Assembly: GCA_946800325.1 (NCBI GenBank)
Contig: OX326961.1
Span: 40,166,543 to 40,230,542 of the forward strand
DNA: 64,000 nt
Source of the DNA: Luzula sylvatica
Lineage: Eukaryota; Streptophyta; Magnoliopsida; Poales; Juncaceae
Reading direction: 5' to 3'
Part shown: piece by piece, positions 32,801-44,543 of the stretch
How positions within the stretch are numbered: the stretch's first letter is position 1
Layout: the number at the start of each line of letters is the position of its first letter
Notes under the pieces: generated by a model
The model's database searches: none
The model's input: only the letters and a program-made list of their open reading frames with translations
What the model was told of the DNA's origin: nothing
Program-made: the position numbers and the translations under genes

Positions 32801-33600
32801 AAAAGGACCAATAAAAAATTGAAACTGTAGAACTGCAGTGAAAACCACAGAGAAAAATAAAATTCACCACAGAAGAACAGAAAATCTCAAAAACCAAAAA
32901 CCAAAAAACTGAAAATTAAAGCTGGAGCCACCTATTTCACATTGTTTGATTCCCCCCCACATTTGTCTGCAATTATTTTCCTAAATATTACATAACCATT
33001 ATAAATTACATAATCTATAAACCAAATTAAATGTTAGAAATATATTGGAAGTATTGTAGGGGACACATTTTGAGGTTCTGAGTAGTGCATTTAATAAGTG
33101 CAATGTCCTACGCACTACTGACGAAACCCATATGCATTCATTCATTCATTCATTTGTTTGAATCAAATTAAAATAAAATTTGCCCAAAATTACAAAAATA
33201 CAAATCAAGCAAAAATTGTAAATGTAAAATGTAATATTGGCAAATAAAACGTTATATTATTGGCTGGTACCGCTCACTGTTCAGTCTTCTTCACGCCGCC
33301 CTTACCAGTATGTCGACACACATCACATTTTTTTTTTGTGATCCATCATTTTCAATTATTCATCAACTCACTTCCATACATGCATACATATCTACATCAA
33401 TATCCACACAAGCCCTAAATTACTTTCAACTACATATCTACATCAATATCCATAAATTTGGAGTGTTTTGTTTTCAATCTCAAAACTATTTTCAAATGTG
33501 CACAAAAAATAGATTATAAAAGTAAAGCAATAGAAAAAAGTCCTTAATTAATTATTATGCTAAATATTTTGTACTTCACCTCATTTTTGTACTCTCATTC
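29851..33600. other. AT-rich intergenic region with decayed repeats
   Basis: No gene is visible. It contains the second copy of the dispersed repeat (30130-30300), a tRNA-like B-box phrase 'gagttcgaaaccc' near 30537 that could mark an old SINE, homopolymer C runs at 30652-30679, and 'ggtcctagctccgccc' at 30693, a terminus common to a widespread plant repeat. From 30720 to 31140 'cgggtat' phrases recur. Confidence 0.5.
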
Positions 33601-33764
33601 TTCAAAGAACAAAAATTAAAGCCAAAAGATCAAAAAAGAAGAAAAAAAAAACTCTATACACAGAGAAACCATTTTTCTCTCTCTCCCTCTCCCTCTTCTC
33701 TCTTCTCTGTTCCATTTCTAGAACTAGAGAAGAAAAAATCTAACCCTAATTAAGCTCATCTCAA

Positions 33765-34061
33765 TCAAGCATAATCCTTCCAGCAAACGAGCATGGTGAC
33801 GCAACGACGCATGATGTAGAACTTCGCTCTTTGTTCTTTCACGAGATTCGCGCAACGACTCGAGAAAGATCTAGGGTTAGATCTAGAACTACTCCTTGCT
33901 TCTCTAGCACTCTCTGATCTCTTCAAATATTGATTGCCATTGCCATTACCATTAGAACTGCCAATGGTATTAGTTTCTGCAATGGAGACCTTTCTGCTTC
34001 CATTGTTTCGGCTTCCTTTCTTCGATAGCTTCCATTTCTCATCCATGTGCAACTCGGCCAT
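33765..34061 (-). CDS. ROTUNDIFOLIA/DEVIL small peptide, 98 aa
   Basis: Single-exon frame from ATG 34061 to stop 33765. The last 29 residues (70-98) form the DVL/RTF domain, with CANLVKEQRAKFYIMRRC and CWKDY, which is the conserved signature of the family. The N-terminus (1-65) is basic, Ser/Asn-rich and variable, as in other long members such as ROT4 relatives. These plasma-membrane-associated peptides restrict cell proliferation along the organ axis and change leaf, fruit and inflorescence shape when overexpressed. A TATA box lies about 125 bp upstream. I cannot say which DVL/RTFL paralogue it is, so no symbol is given. Confidence 0.93.
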   Translation of the reverse strand: MAELHMDEKWKLSKKGSRNNGSRKVSIAETNTIGSSNGNGNGNQYLKRSESAREARSSSRSNPRSFSSRCANLVKEQRAKFYIMRRCVTMLVCWKDYA

Positions 34062-34182
34062 TTCTGTTGGGTTTTAGGTTTCTAGAAAAGAATATCTTGA
34101 GATTCGGAGAGAAGGAAGAAAGTAAACAAATACTCGGTGAGAATGAGAATGAGAATGGGAGAGAAAGAATGCTACTTCGAGA

Positions 34183-34195
34183 CTATTTATAAAAG
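34183..34195 (-). promoter_or_regulatory. TATA box of the DVL gene
   Basis: CTTTTATAAATAG on the minus strand, about 125 bp upstream of the ATG, giving a leader of roughly 90 bases rich in GA. Confidence 0.65.
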
Positions 34196-34199
34196 GAGA

Positions 34200-35840
34200 A
34201 CAATTATAGAGTGTGGACTGTGGTGTGTACATGGGAGCTGCCTTATAATTATGTCTGGAAGGTCTACAATAGAATAATCAAAATTTACAAGGGGCATGGA
34301 AGAAAAGAAACTATAACTTTACTGTCTCACTGTTTCGAGGTCGATCGAAAAACTTTGTTTCTATTTCCTTGGCATTTTCATGGGAATTTTACCAAAACAA
34401 GGGTTTTCCCGAGATTTCATATACTCTGGCTCTTTTCTATGGTCTGCCCATAAATACGTACCACCAATACCATGCACTGTAGTCTGTAGTAGTAAATTTT
34501 AAAATAAAAACCATTAACCAAGTCCTCGAATAAATAGGCCCATGGACCTTGATTAGATAGCCCAACCATACACAACCTAATCAATTTTTAACGAGTCTTA
34601 GACTGGTCATACATCGTACCATGTTCTTGGAACAAAGATTAATAAAGATTCCGAGATAAGATATTTCATTGTCCTAACCTAACACACACATGTTGAACCA
34701 ATTAAGATATATTAATGAAAAGGTTTAGGAGAAGTTTAAGGGTTTAAGGTGCCAAGATGAGTGAAGGTGGTCTCAGGTCAGGCATGGATGGAAGAACATG
34801 ATGATGGGGGGTCGCAATCGGGCGGTGGACTATTAGCCAGAAAGGATGGAGACTAATCGTCGTGCATCGAGGCCAATGTGTCAGTGGTTTTGGACTTTTA
34901 GTTTTTGTGCATCAAATACATTGCACTCAAAGGAAAAATGGTCTCTCTCGTTACGAACATTAGTTGGTGGTTTCATTATTTTCACAAGGTTCATGTTTTT
35001 GTTGCATGCTTTTTTGCCTGTGTATTCTTGTTTATGCAATTATATACACTCTGCATGGTGCTTTTGATACATACACCACGTATTTGATGAAAAGTGTCTA
35101 ATATCTACTTAATTACTTTACTTAATTGTCGTGTTAATTAAGGTTCTAGTCTCTTGTCTTGTCCAGTCAAAACTAATCAAAATAAGTTCATAGATTAATG
35201 TTCTTTTATGAAAAGGAGAACATGTACACTGCAAATCATATAATCACAAGTGTTTTGTTGGCCAGTAACATTTAATATCCATTGATTGATCACAGGCTAA
35301 TAACTTTGTTGATAATTAAATCAGTACTAATAATCAAAATTTAGTGCGCAATCAACGTCCTATTTGCATGAGGCCGAGGAAGCAGGAGTGACCCACAAAT
35401 ATTCAAAGGTTCGATCATTAGTCAATTAGGGTTCCAACTTCCACGTGCACCATGTGGAGGACCCATGTTGATGTGAAGTCATTAAAGCCATTATGGTCAC
35501 TAATTTAAATTTAAATTATATAATACATGGTTTCATTAATTATAGTCATTTTTATATGGGCTAGAAAATTTGATGGACCTAATTGGACCCAAGATTGACC
35601 TTCAAAGTAATAGTTTTTATACAAAGGCCCATAGTTTAATGAATCATCATGAAATACTTTGTTTGCATATCAGTCCCAACTAAACACACAAAAATAATTC
35701 TTTATTCAAGACGATCAAATATTTGTAACACACATTTGAAATACGAAACAAGAGAAGTCAGCCCCAATGCATGCATCAAACCTTTTAACTATAACAAGTC
35801 AAAAAAAAAAAAATTGATGAAAAGAAAGAAAGGAATGAAT
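34200..35840. other. Spacer between DVL and laccase genes
   Basis: Holds the upstream region of the DVL gene and the downstream region of the laccase gene. No further gene or clear element was recognised. Confidence 0.5.
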
Positions 35841-35848
35841 GGTTGTGA

Positions 35849-37989
35849 TCAACAGATAGGAAGATCTGACGGTGGAGGAGGTAGCTTTTGATTGGGAAGT
35901 GGACCATCGTTTACCACCCATGCCATCTTCAAACCCCAGCTTGTGTGCACTTCCAAGTGACAATGCATAAACCATACACCTGTCACGGCCGGTTCGTCAA
36001 TATTTAAACATAAACTAAAATTTTGCAAATTCAGAATACTGACCTGGATTATCTGCGAAGAACCGGATTGCGACCCAACCGCCATCTGGAACTCCAACGG
36101 TGTTCCTTTCAACAGGATCCACAAGATTAAAGTTAACCGGATCCTTAAACGGGTCAAAATTACCAAATCCGGTTCCGACAACAAAGAAATTGAACCCGTG
36201 AAGGTGTAAGGGATGACTCTCTGTCCCCATAATGCTCGTATCTTGCATTATCAGCTCCACGCTCGTATTAAAACTCAAAGCCACTACTTTGGTACCGTTA
36301 CTGACAACCGTGTTATTCGGAGCTGTACCAGTGTAATTAAATGGGTAAGTCGGGTTCACGGGAAAGTCTGTGGTGTATACACCTTTCGACGTTCCAAAGT
36401 AATGAGATTGGAGCATGGCAGTGTTTGGCAAAATAAACGATACATTGTTGATACTTGAGGTCAGTTTTGTGCCATTGGGACCTTGACATGTTTGGTTTGC
36501 TGGGCACGGATTGGCCCCGAGTCCAACCGTGAAGAAGAAATGGCGATCTACGAATTTCGGCACGTTAGCAGGATATTCCGCACTTGCCAAACTACGTAAC
36601 TTGCGAGTATAGTTTGTCACGAAACTTGTGTCGTTCAGAGCAGGTAGAGTTGGTTTCAGTAGAGGAAGGTTCTTCATGTGACTAACGGGTTCATATTCCA
36701 AGAGACCCGCAACTGTGGAGTTATCGAAAGTGCCTTGACCAGTAGCATAGGGATGGGCCATCATTAGAAATGTCGATGCGGGGGAAACAGGATTGGTGTG
36801 AAGAAGAACATTGGTTGTTTGTCCAGGAGTGATGATGAGTATAGACGTACAAAATGGTTTCACATATACCGCGTCAACATCAATAATTGTCAGCGTGTGA
36901 TTGGCTATCGAAAAGAATAGTTCATCGTTGAGTGCAGCATTGACTAGCCTGAGAAGGTAAGTCTTTCCCGGCTTCACCTTTAACTTAAATGTATCTGCTT
37001 ATGTTTCGAAAATTTTAGAAATGTTCATAACTTGCATAAATTTGACTAGTTATGTTAGTTCTATATCGATATCTCTAAAGTTAATAAATGTACCTTTGCT
37101 CGAACAGTTGTAGAGAGGACCGGGAAGGCCGTTTATTGTATACGCATCGGATACATTTGGACCCGCACCCGTTTGTAGAGATTGTGCCATTATCGCTTCT
37201 GGGTCAGCGTTAAACCATTCACCTACATTGTACAAATTATGATCAAGCTTCTGATAGTTAAATCTAGCATAGTGCATGAATGATGTACTAATTAAAGTTA
37301 GTTACTTGCTAAGTAAGTACTTACCAAAGAGAATGGGTACTTCTTTGTAGGGTTTAGGGAAGGGATAAGGTACACCCTTCTTAGGAAGAATAATTATGGG
37401 TCCATATAATGAAGATCTCAGCCATGATATATGAGCATGCCAAAATAATGTTCCTCTTTGGCCAACAATGGTGAAGTTGTATACGTACGTCTGACCCGTT
37501 TGAATCGGACATTGAGTCACATATGCTGGTCCGTCGTACCATCCCGTCCTAAGTTGCCGAACTCCGTGCCTATATCAACATATATGAAATCATTAATTAG
37601 TTTAAAGATGATGATTTTAGTTAGATAATTAATGTATGTTGATAATTACCAATGAAGTGTAACATTATTTTGCACATGGTTAGTAACCTTAACGACGAGC
37701 CGATCGCCTTCTCTCACCACGATCTTTGGACCTGGGAGTTTCCCATTTACTGTTACGACGCTTCTCGTGTGGCAAACTCGTGTGATGTTCTTCATAATGA
37801 CCTATACATGTATAAATAATACCAACTATAAAATATTACAAAGAAAAAATATCAAACACATTACAGATTATATTGATTACATACATCAAATTTGTAGTAT
37901 CTGGTCGTGGATGCATGAGACATAGTTGAGCATGCTAAGAAAATGGCCAACGACAAAATCTTCATGATCATGATCATGGTTGCACCCAT
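35849..37989 (-). CDS. Laccase (LAC17/LAC4-type), 6 exons, 570 aa
   Basis: Minus-strand exons 37989-37885, 37801-37650, 37569-37325, 37222-37094, 36994-36044 and 35979-35849, all with GT/AG borders, give 570 residues, the usual plant laccase length. Laccases are secreted blue multicopper oxidases that oxidise monolignols in the wall. A hydrophobic signal peptide covers residues 1-25. Copper ligands are present in all four motifs: HWHG (His85, His87), WHAH (130, 132), HPLHLHG (471, 474, 476) and HCHLEVH (His533, Cys534, His535, His539). The residue ten after the T1 Cys is Leu544, as in most plant laccases. Many NXS/T sites suggest glycosylation. NAALNDEL, encoded around 36940, overlaps a miR397-like site. 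Strings such as [21 protein letters not shown] match lignin-type laccases LAC17 and LAC4; the exact orthologue needs a tree. Confidence 0.95.
36925..36945 (-). promoter_or_regulatory. Probable miR397 target site in laccase mRNA
   Basis: The minus strand reads AGTCAATGCTGCACTCAACG and one more base, over the NAALND codons. Recalled miR397 would pair with 17 of 21 bases plus one G:U, with mismatches at miRNA position 3 and at its 3' end. miR397 is known to target lignin laccases at this same codon block. Confidence 0.65.
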
Positions 37990-38960
37990 ATGTGTTGTTC
38001 TGATCTTATAATGAGAAGTTTTTATTTCTCTAGCAAGGGCACATGATAGTTGAGCTAGTAGGAAATGTATATGATAATATAGGGACAGATAGTGAGAAAG
38101 GTTGATTAATTAGGTAAATGAAATGATAATTAGAGAGAGACTTTACGATAAAATGATGCAACTTTAATAGCTAAGGTCTTGTCGAGTTGAAGGGCCGGAT
38201 TAGGAAGAGAGAGTTGGGTCGACTGCAATTTTAGAGTACAGTCAAAGAAACTAGTTATTTATTTAAGAAAAGATGATTATAAAGTAATTAGTTATTTCTT
38301 AGCCGTTAGACTGGATCTTCATGGCGTGGTAATTGGTTAATATTATATGTAATTAATATCACTATTCTACTTTCAGAAAATAATAACAATAGAGGTTAGA
38401 TATGGAGCCCCACATATCCTTGTTGTAAAGCATTGATACGTCAATCGAGACTGTTTTAATGGATTGATTGTGTTGATCAACCCTCAAATCAATGTTTAAT
38501 TTAATTAATTCAATTAAAAATGGTAATCAATCTAATAAAATATTCTTGATTGACGCATCAACGATGTTTTGTTGAATTTGGAGGGTTACATATATTTTCC
38601 CATAATAATATCGATCATATCATACATAGCTAACACTTGCTGGCTTGAGTATTCCCCGCCTAGGTACTTTCACTCTAAAACTAATATGCGAAAATATACT
38701 TGGCCTCCCAAACTCATCCCAACATTCTTGATGAGGCTGCAAAAAATAATTAAATGGATTGATTAGTTTTTCTAATTTACTCCATTAGATATTAATTGAT
38801 ACGTAAATAATTTATAATATATTAATATTAGTACATGTTAATTAACGTGTCAATTTAATTAAACGATTCATTAAATCGTTAACTAAATCAATTAATAATA
38901 CTAATCAACTTACTCATTCCTTCCTTGTCACCTCATCCTGGGTGTTTTTTTGAGTTTGTG
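37990..38960. other. Upstream region of the laccase gene
   Basis: The first few hundred bases should hold the laccase promoter; no convincing TATA box could be fixed. 38760-38925 resembles the reverse complement of 60340-60490 ('ttgattagtatta', 'tgacacgt', 'taaacg' in order), so a small dispersed repeat sits here. Confidence 0.45.
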
Positions 38961-38966
38961 GTGGTG

Positions 38967-38967
<1 letters not shown>

Positions 38968-39009
<42 letters not shown>

Positions 39010-39013
39010 GGGT

Positions 39014-39055
<42 letters not shown>

Positions 39056-39058
39056 TGT

Positions 39059-39134
<76 letters not shown>
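38968..39134. repeat. (GT)n microsatellite followed by poly-G
   Basis: Three GT runs broken by 'atggggtggg' and 'ggtgtggg', then 34 consecutive G bases (39101-39134). The G run may be partly an assembly or sequencing artefact. Confidence 0.9.
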
Positions 39135-39136
<2 letters not shown>

Positions 39137-40317
39137 GTAACCCCAACAAATATCGAGCAAATCATATCAGTACTTTTTTTTAATTATTTTCATTACATTA
39201 TTGGTGAATTTGCAAATACACAATGACCATGTGTGATCGGAGACATTTCGAAATAAATAAATATTTTAAATCATAATAAAAAAAACATCAAGATTTGAAA
39301 TATAGAATCACACATACATAAAATAGAGCAAATTAGAGGCGGAACCAGAATGATTTTATAGGAGGGTCCAAATTTAATTTGGGGGGGGGGAGTTAAAAAA
39401 GAATCAAAATTTGTTGTATTTGGAATTCAAACTTCAGATCTCTCAACTCTGAACAATGAGTTTTATCATTAGACTATTCAACTGTTTGTGAAATATAAAA
39501 AAATTTAGCATAATAATTATTTTTTTAACAAGCAAAATCATCTTTTCAATAAATATTTTTTCGGTTTTCATTTCATAAGGGGACCAAAAGTCCAATTTGT
39601 AAGAATAACTACGGATTTGGCCAAATTGCAAATCTAGTTCTTAGCCTCTTATTAAAAGTCTAATTTGTAAGAATAGCTAGTGATTTGGCCAAATTACAAA
39701 GCTAACTCTTTCGTTAGGGATCTTGGCGAAAAAGAATGCACTTCGTCTGGGAGTCTCGCGAAAGAGTTCAAACGTTAATTTGAGTCTTAATCACATGGTT
39801 AAACATTGTTAAGCTCTTTCGTCAGACCCTCTGGTGAATGTGCATGGATTTGATGGCTCCAACCCCAGTGTGCTGGAATGGACGAGAAATATGATTTAAG
39901 ATCTTTCGCCAGATCTTGTGGCAAAAGAATAATTTACATTTTTTTTTTTTTTTGCAATGTGAACCATTTTTTTTAATTTACGGTGAGAATTGGAAAATAA
40001 ATAGAACACCAATGTTTTAGACATTTTTAAGAACTATAATTTAGATGATTTCGTTGTAATTTTCAGGGATAATTTGCTCACTCAAAATCGTCCACAATGT
40101 AGCGAGTTTATTTGAATTTTTTTTAAATTAAAAACAAGAAACGAAATATGACAATATATTAAAAAAACATAATATCTAAATATCCGAATGCACACATCCA
40201 AATATCCAAAGAACATAATATTTACAATACATCAAAACACACACATCAAAATATCCATACTACATAAAAACATTATATCCAAACATCAAAACACACACAT
40301 TATATCAAAACATAACA
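39135..40317. other. AT-rich spacer with repeat remnant
   Basis: 'gaggcggaaccagaat' at 39337 starts a piece of a common plant repeat whose mirrored end is seen at 30693-30710. 39620-39680 repeats 'gtaagaata.ct.....gatttggccaaatt'. At 40186-40320 'aaacacacacatcaaaatatcc' style units recur. No gene. Confidence 0.4.
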
Positions 40318-40930
40318 TCAAGCACGTCCACGACCACGACCACCTGCACCGCGTCGAGGAACGACGTGACGTGTACGTCGACGACCCCGCTGGATAAGCT
40401 GCGTGACACGACCATCATCATCGTCGTTTTCGTCACTATCTGAGTCAGACGGAGTGTCGACGTCGTCATTGGCGTGCGGTAGGTCTGTCTGTAACTACGT
40501 TTCTCGGGTGCAAGACAACATCAAACTCTTGCGAGTCATCTTCAAGCCTCTCTTCAAGGCGAGAGTGATCGATGTTTCCGCATGGCATAGTATGTCCATG
40601 ATCTGACGACCCTTATCCGGACTCTCGGAAAAATGATGTTTCTACAAGTCAAAATTAGGTTATGTTGAAACATAATAATTTAGAATAACAACATCAACGT
40701 ACCGCATCGACTATAGTAGGCTCTCTAAGTCTGTAACGTACAGATGGAGGTACGTCGTGCTGAACTGAAGACTGTACTCATGTACGACCTTTAATCCCAA
40801 ACCAATACATGTAATCTCGATGCACCGCGGGGTCGTACGGATCACCAGCGGTGACGGGATGCTCCATAGCCTCATTCCGCCGCCGGATGTGAAGCGCCCA
40901 CTTATGTGGGCAATTATGCCCCCGATTGTT
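40318..40930 (-). pseudogene. Plant-mobile-domain (MAIN-like) protein, decayed 3' part
   Basis: The minus strand encodes, with breaks, KWALHIRRRNEAMEHPV then DPYDPAVHRDYMYWF (40900-40800), an intron-like gap (about 40700-40641), then a segment ending in acidic DSDSDENDDDD and RRGAGGRGRGRA before a stop at 40318. This order and the Arg/Gly tail match MAIN-like plant mobile domain proteins, which occur both as host genes and inside MULE-type transposons. In-frame stops (near 40780 and 40490) show decay. The N-terminal part is missing. Confidence 0.55.
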
Positions 40931-42443
40931 GGAGAATTTATGCAAAGCTACAAATTAACCATCTACTGAATTCCGTAAACAAATATATTATGTTATTTGT
41001 TTTGATATCGTTCTCTTTTCTCTTAATTATTTATGCTTCCGCACTAAACTAAAATTGTATATTTTTACCGCGAAAATTGAACCTTAAGATTACATATTCA
41101 CTCATCTCTAGATCTAAAATTGAACAATACTTAGATTCAAGAATTTTGATTCTTGATTCGCCTTAGAAGAGCAGAAATCATAAATATCTAAAATGTTTGT
41201 TACCAATTTTTTTTTTTTAAAATAAAAATTGTCTTAATTATCATTTAATCATGGCAATCAAAAATATACGAGAAATTGCCTATCTGTTTAAATGTTTTTT
41301 TTAATAATTTTCTAATTCTTTGGGTTTTCAAAAATCTCGGTACCAAAACAATTTTGCTAAGAAAAAACAATACTACACCTTGTAAACTACATAGTTTGAC
41401 CAGTATATTCATAATTTTATGTTTACCGTACAAAACATATGGCTCCCACTACCACCAAGAAATTAATCACTGAGAAACAAAATTAGAAACTATTCCATTA
41501 TACACAAGTAGCAACTTCTTAAATATTTTGCAACGTCGGATTCGGCATTGATGTAGAAACTAGAAAGAAATACTCAATCATGCATCCCTTGAGTAAACCC
41601 TTTAATAGCACACTTAGTAATGTAACCCATGTACAAGAGTACTTAATGATATTTATATTAAGATAATGATATTTAGATAACATAAGGGTAACATGAGTAT
41701 TATAAATACATAGTATAATCACTTCAATCAATATAAAAAATCATTATCTTAGCCTAAATATTACTAAGTACTCTTGTACATATATTACATTACTAAATAT
41801 GCTATTACCCTTGCTTGATTATTGGATTTCTTTTTTTTTTTTGAAGGAATGGTTATTGGATTTCAAAATCAATATTCAAGATATCAATAAATTAGTTAGA
41901 TTATCATTTAATTTGAATGTTTTATATTAAAAAAAACTATATATCATATAAGTTCCTCCAAATTTGTAATATTGATTTTAAGTATTTGAATAAATTTTTC
42001 TTCAGACTTAATCATTACAAAGACATTTTTCACTTTTAAAGAATTATTGATTTGTCAGTGTGAAATGCATGGACCTCTAATTTAAAAAATTTATATTGAA
42101 ATTATTTCAAGGTCAAATTGATTGAGTAGGTCACAGTAAATTTATTGATGTTTCAATGCTACCTTAATGTAAAACGCACAATCAATCAATCTTAATATAG
42201 CTTTTCAAATTACTTTTGAATCATTAAGCTATCTTTGTTTGTCTTGACCAAATGAATGTGTTCAGGATTGTCAAGGGACCCATATTCTAGTTGGTTGATT
42301 ATGAAACATAAAAAATTATATGTTACGAGAAATTGTGTGCACGAGATTGTGTGTACGATTCTCTTGTTATTAATTAATGAAAGACATATGAGTCTTCTTA
42401 AATGTGTTCATGATTCAAAACTATAGAAACGTTGGTAAACTTA
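40931..42443. other. AT-rich spacer, no gene seen
   Basis: 41640-41700 and 41715-41790 carry related phrases in inverted order ('gtacaagagtact', 'ataatgatattta'), perhaps a small foldback element. Otherwise nothing recognised. Confidence 0.45.
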
Positions 42444-42451
42444 GTGAGAAG

Positions 42452-43000
42452 CATAGTTAGTCATTCGTGATACGCGAATAATACGGTACGTAATACGTTC
42501 GTGTATAATTCGGATCAAACGTTTTTCAAGTCGGTCAAATATTCGGTCAAATAAAACGCAATACGTTAATAATTCGTCAATTCGGTTATTCGTCTATAGT
42601 TATGTTTATTTTATATAATACGATGCAATAATTCGGTATATAAAAATATATAAATGTACATTTGTTTACTCATAAATAATTCAAAATTATAATTATTTTA
42701 TTAAATAATATTTATTTTTGTTCAAAATCATAATTTTATATATTATTATTGATATTTTAATTTTCTTAATCATTTTTGGAAATTTATGTTTTTTTATTTA
42801 TTTAAAAAAAATTATATTTTTCTTCTTCTAAAAAAACGTATTATACGGAAATACGTGTATTATTCGTGGTTTTTAAAAATTATTGTAAAATACGCGAATT
42901 ATTGATCAGGTTGACTACGGAAACGTCAATACGTGTATTATTCGTAATACGTAATTATTCGTAAATTATACGCGTATTATTCGCGAACTTAACAACTATG
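42452..43000. mobile_element. hAT-like non-autonomous element, 549 bp
   Basis: Ends CATAGTTAG... and ...AACTATG form short inverted termini, and GTGAGAAG flanks both sides exactly (42444-42451, 43001-43008). An 8-bp target duplication is typical of hAT elements. Subterminal regions are crowded with ATACG and CGTAT units in both directions, such as TATACGCGTATTATTCGCG. No coding capacity. Confidence 0.75.
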
Positions 43001-43886
43001 GTGAGAAGATCTTCTAATGATCTTCATTATTACCATCTTCTTAAGGTATCGTTTCTTTCCATTTTCCATTTCTTAATTTACTTAGATATCAAGTAAAATA
43101 TCCTTGTTTAGTCATTATATAAAAACAACTTTAATTAATTAGGGGGGAAATGCTTTTGCTTTTCTTTGGTTTCTAGAGACAAGTTGCACCTGATGAATTA
43201 GCTTTTAAGTACGAGATTTAGATGTGGTGGGTCAGAGGATTGTTTTATCCATTTAACTTATTTGAGAAAATGCCATGCAAAAAATATTTGTGAACATTAC
43301 TTGGTCATTACTTATTAGTTATTACATGATTTACATCCTATTATATTACTTGATTTCTTTTTAGCGTTAATTGAGGATTATCATAATAATTGATCAAATC
43401 TTCGGCCTGTGAAAATTGGGTCGAAAAGAATTATTATTTTTACTTGGGCTTTACTGTTGTTACAAGGAGACATATCAAAATACATTTAACAAACTTGGAC
43501 CTATTGTATATTGATTTGGGTTTATGTTCAATAAATAACGATTAAGGGCTTGTTTGGATGATGGATAGGCTTTTTGTTTTGATGGTATGTTTGGGTCATT
43601 GACTCATTGGGTGTATATTAGGATTAGGTATTAAAATTCTAGTTATTTTTTTTGTAAAAATAATTTTGTATATATAGTTGTTCAGAGTGGAATCTTGATA
43701 AATTTTTGTCAAGTTATTTATAAAATTGGTTAGTAAATCTTGTAAATGAAAATGATATTATTAGATAGTGATTAAATAAAGTATCATATGTTATCATCTT
43801 TGCATTTAATTGCAGATAAATTAAAATAATATCATGACATCTTTCATTTATGTAAAGTGGTTATTTACATAGACTATATTAAACAC
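43001..43886. other. Spacer, no gene seen
   Basis: AT-rich; nothing recognised. Confidence 0.5.
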
Positions 43887-43894
43887 AATAATAT

Positions 43895-44535
43895 CGATGT
43901 TTTAAGTTGCGATGCAGAAAAGTCCGTGGTGTTCGGTAATTTTTTGCAACGAGTTGCAAATTATGCGGCACTGCAATATTAATTTATGTAATAAATATAT
44001 TGTCTTTAAAGATACTACTTGATCTTCGTTTGTGGTTGACATCCTATCAAATAACAAAATCATATGATTAGATCTGAAACTATTTTTTTTTTCAATTTAC
44101 AAATCTTCATTTAAAACGAAAAATTGGTTTTCTTTTCTCCAATTTCTTAATTTAGAAAAAAATTAGTTTCACTAATCAACAATTTATAGAACTTTGGTAA
44201 CGAAATTGATTTTAATTTTTTGGGTAAAATAGGAAAAAAAAAACCAATCGCCAAGCCAAGAAGCAACCCTTCGAGAGAGCACGATCCCTGGATGGGAGAA
44301 GAGAAAGAAATCTTATTTTGTAAAACAGGCCGGATCCGGGTAGGAATAAAATTGGATCCAAAACGTTTTTCGCAATAAGTCGCTATTATACCCACTATAA
44401 TTCGCTATTTGACCCGATATAGCGCAGCTATAGCTCCCAAAACAATTTTTGCAAATTTTCATTGTGTTGTAAGTTGTTGCGTTTTACTTTCATAACGAGT
44501 TGTTTCCTGCTATAACACCGCTATTTAAAACACCA
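43895..44535. mobile_element. Possible hAT-like element with TGTTTTAA ends
   Basis: 'cgatgttttaagttgcg' at the left and the complement of 'gctatttaaaacacca' at the right give imperfect inverted ends. The flanks AATAATAT and AATAATAC (43887-43894, 44536-44543) could be an 8-bp duplication with one change. The right part repeats 'gctat' and 'tataac'. No coding capacity is obvious. Confidence 0.4.
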
Positions 44536-44543
44536 AATAATAC

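Noticed and set aside
38914..39226. His/Thr and Val/Cys repeat frames
   Set aside because: Pure translation of the GT microsatellite and G run.
44147..44395. 82-codon frame on the minus strand
   Set aside because: Lies inside a probable non-autonomous hAT element; no homology recognised.
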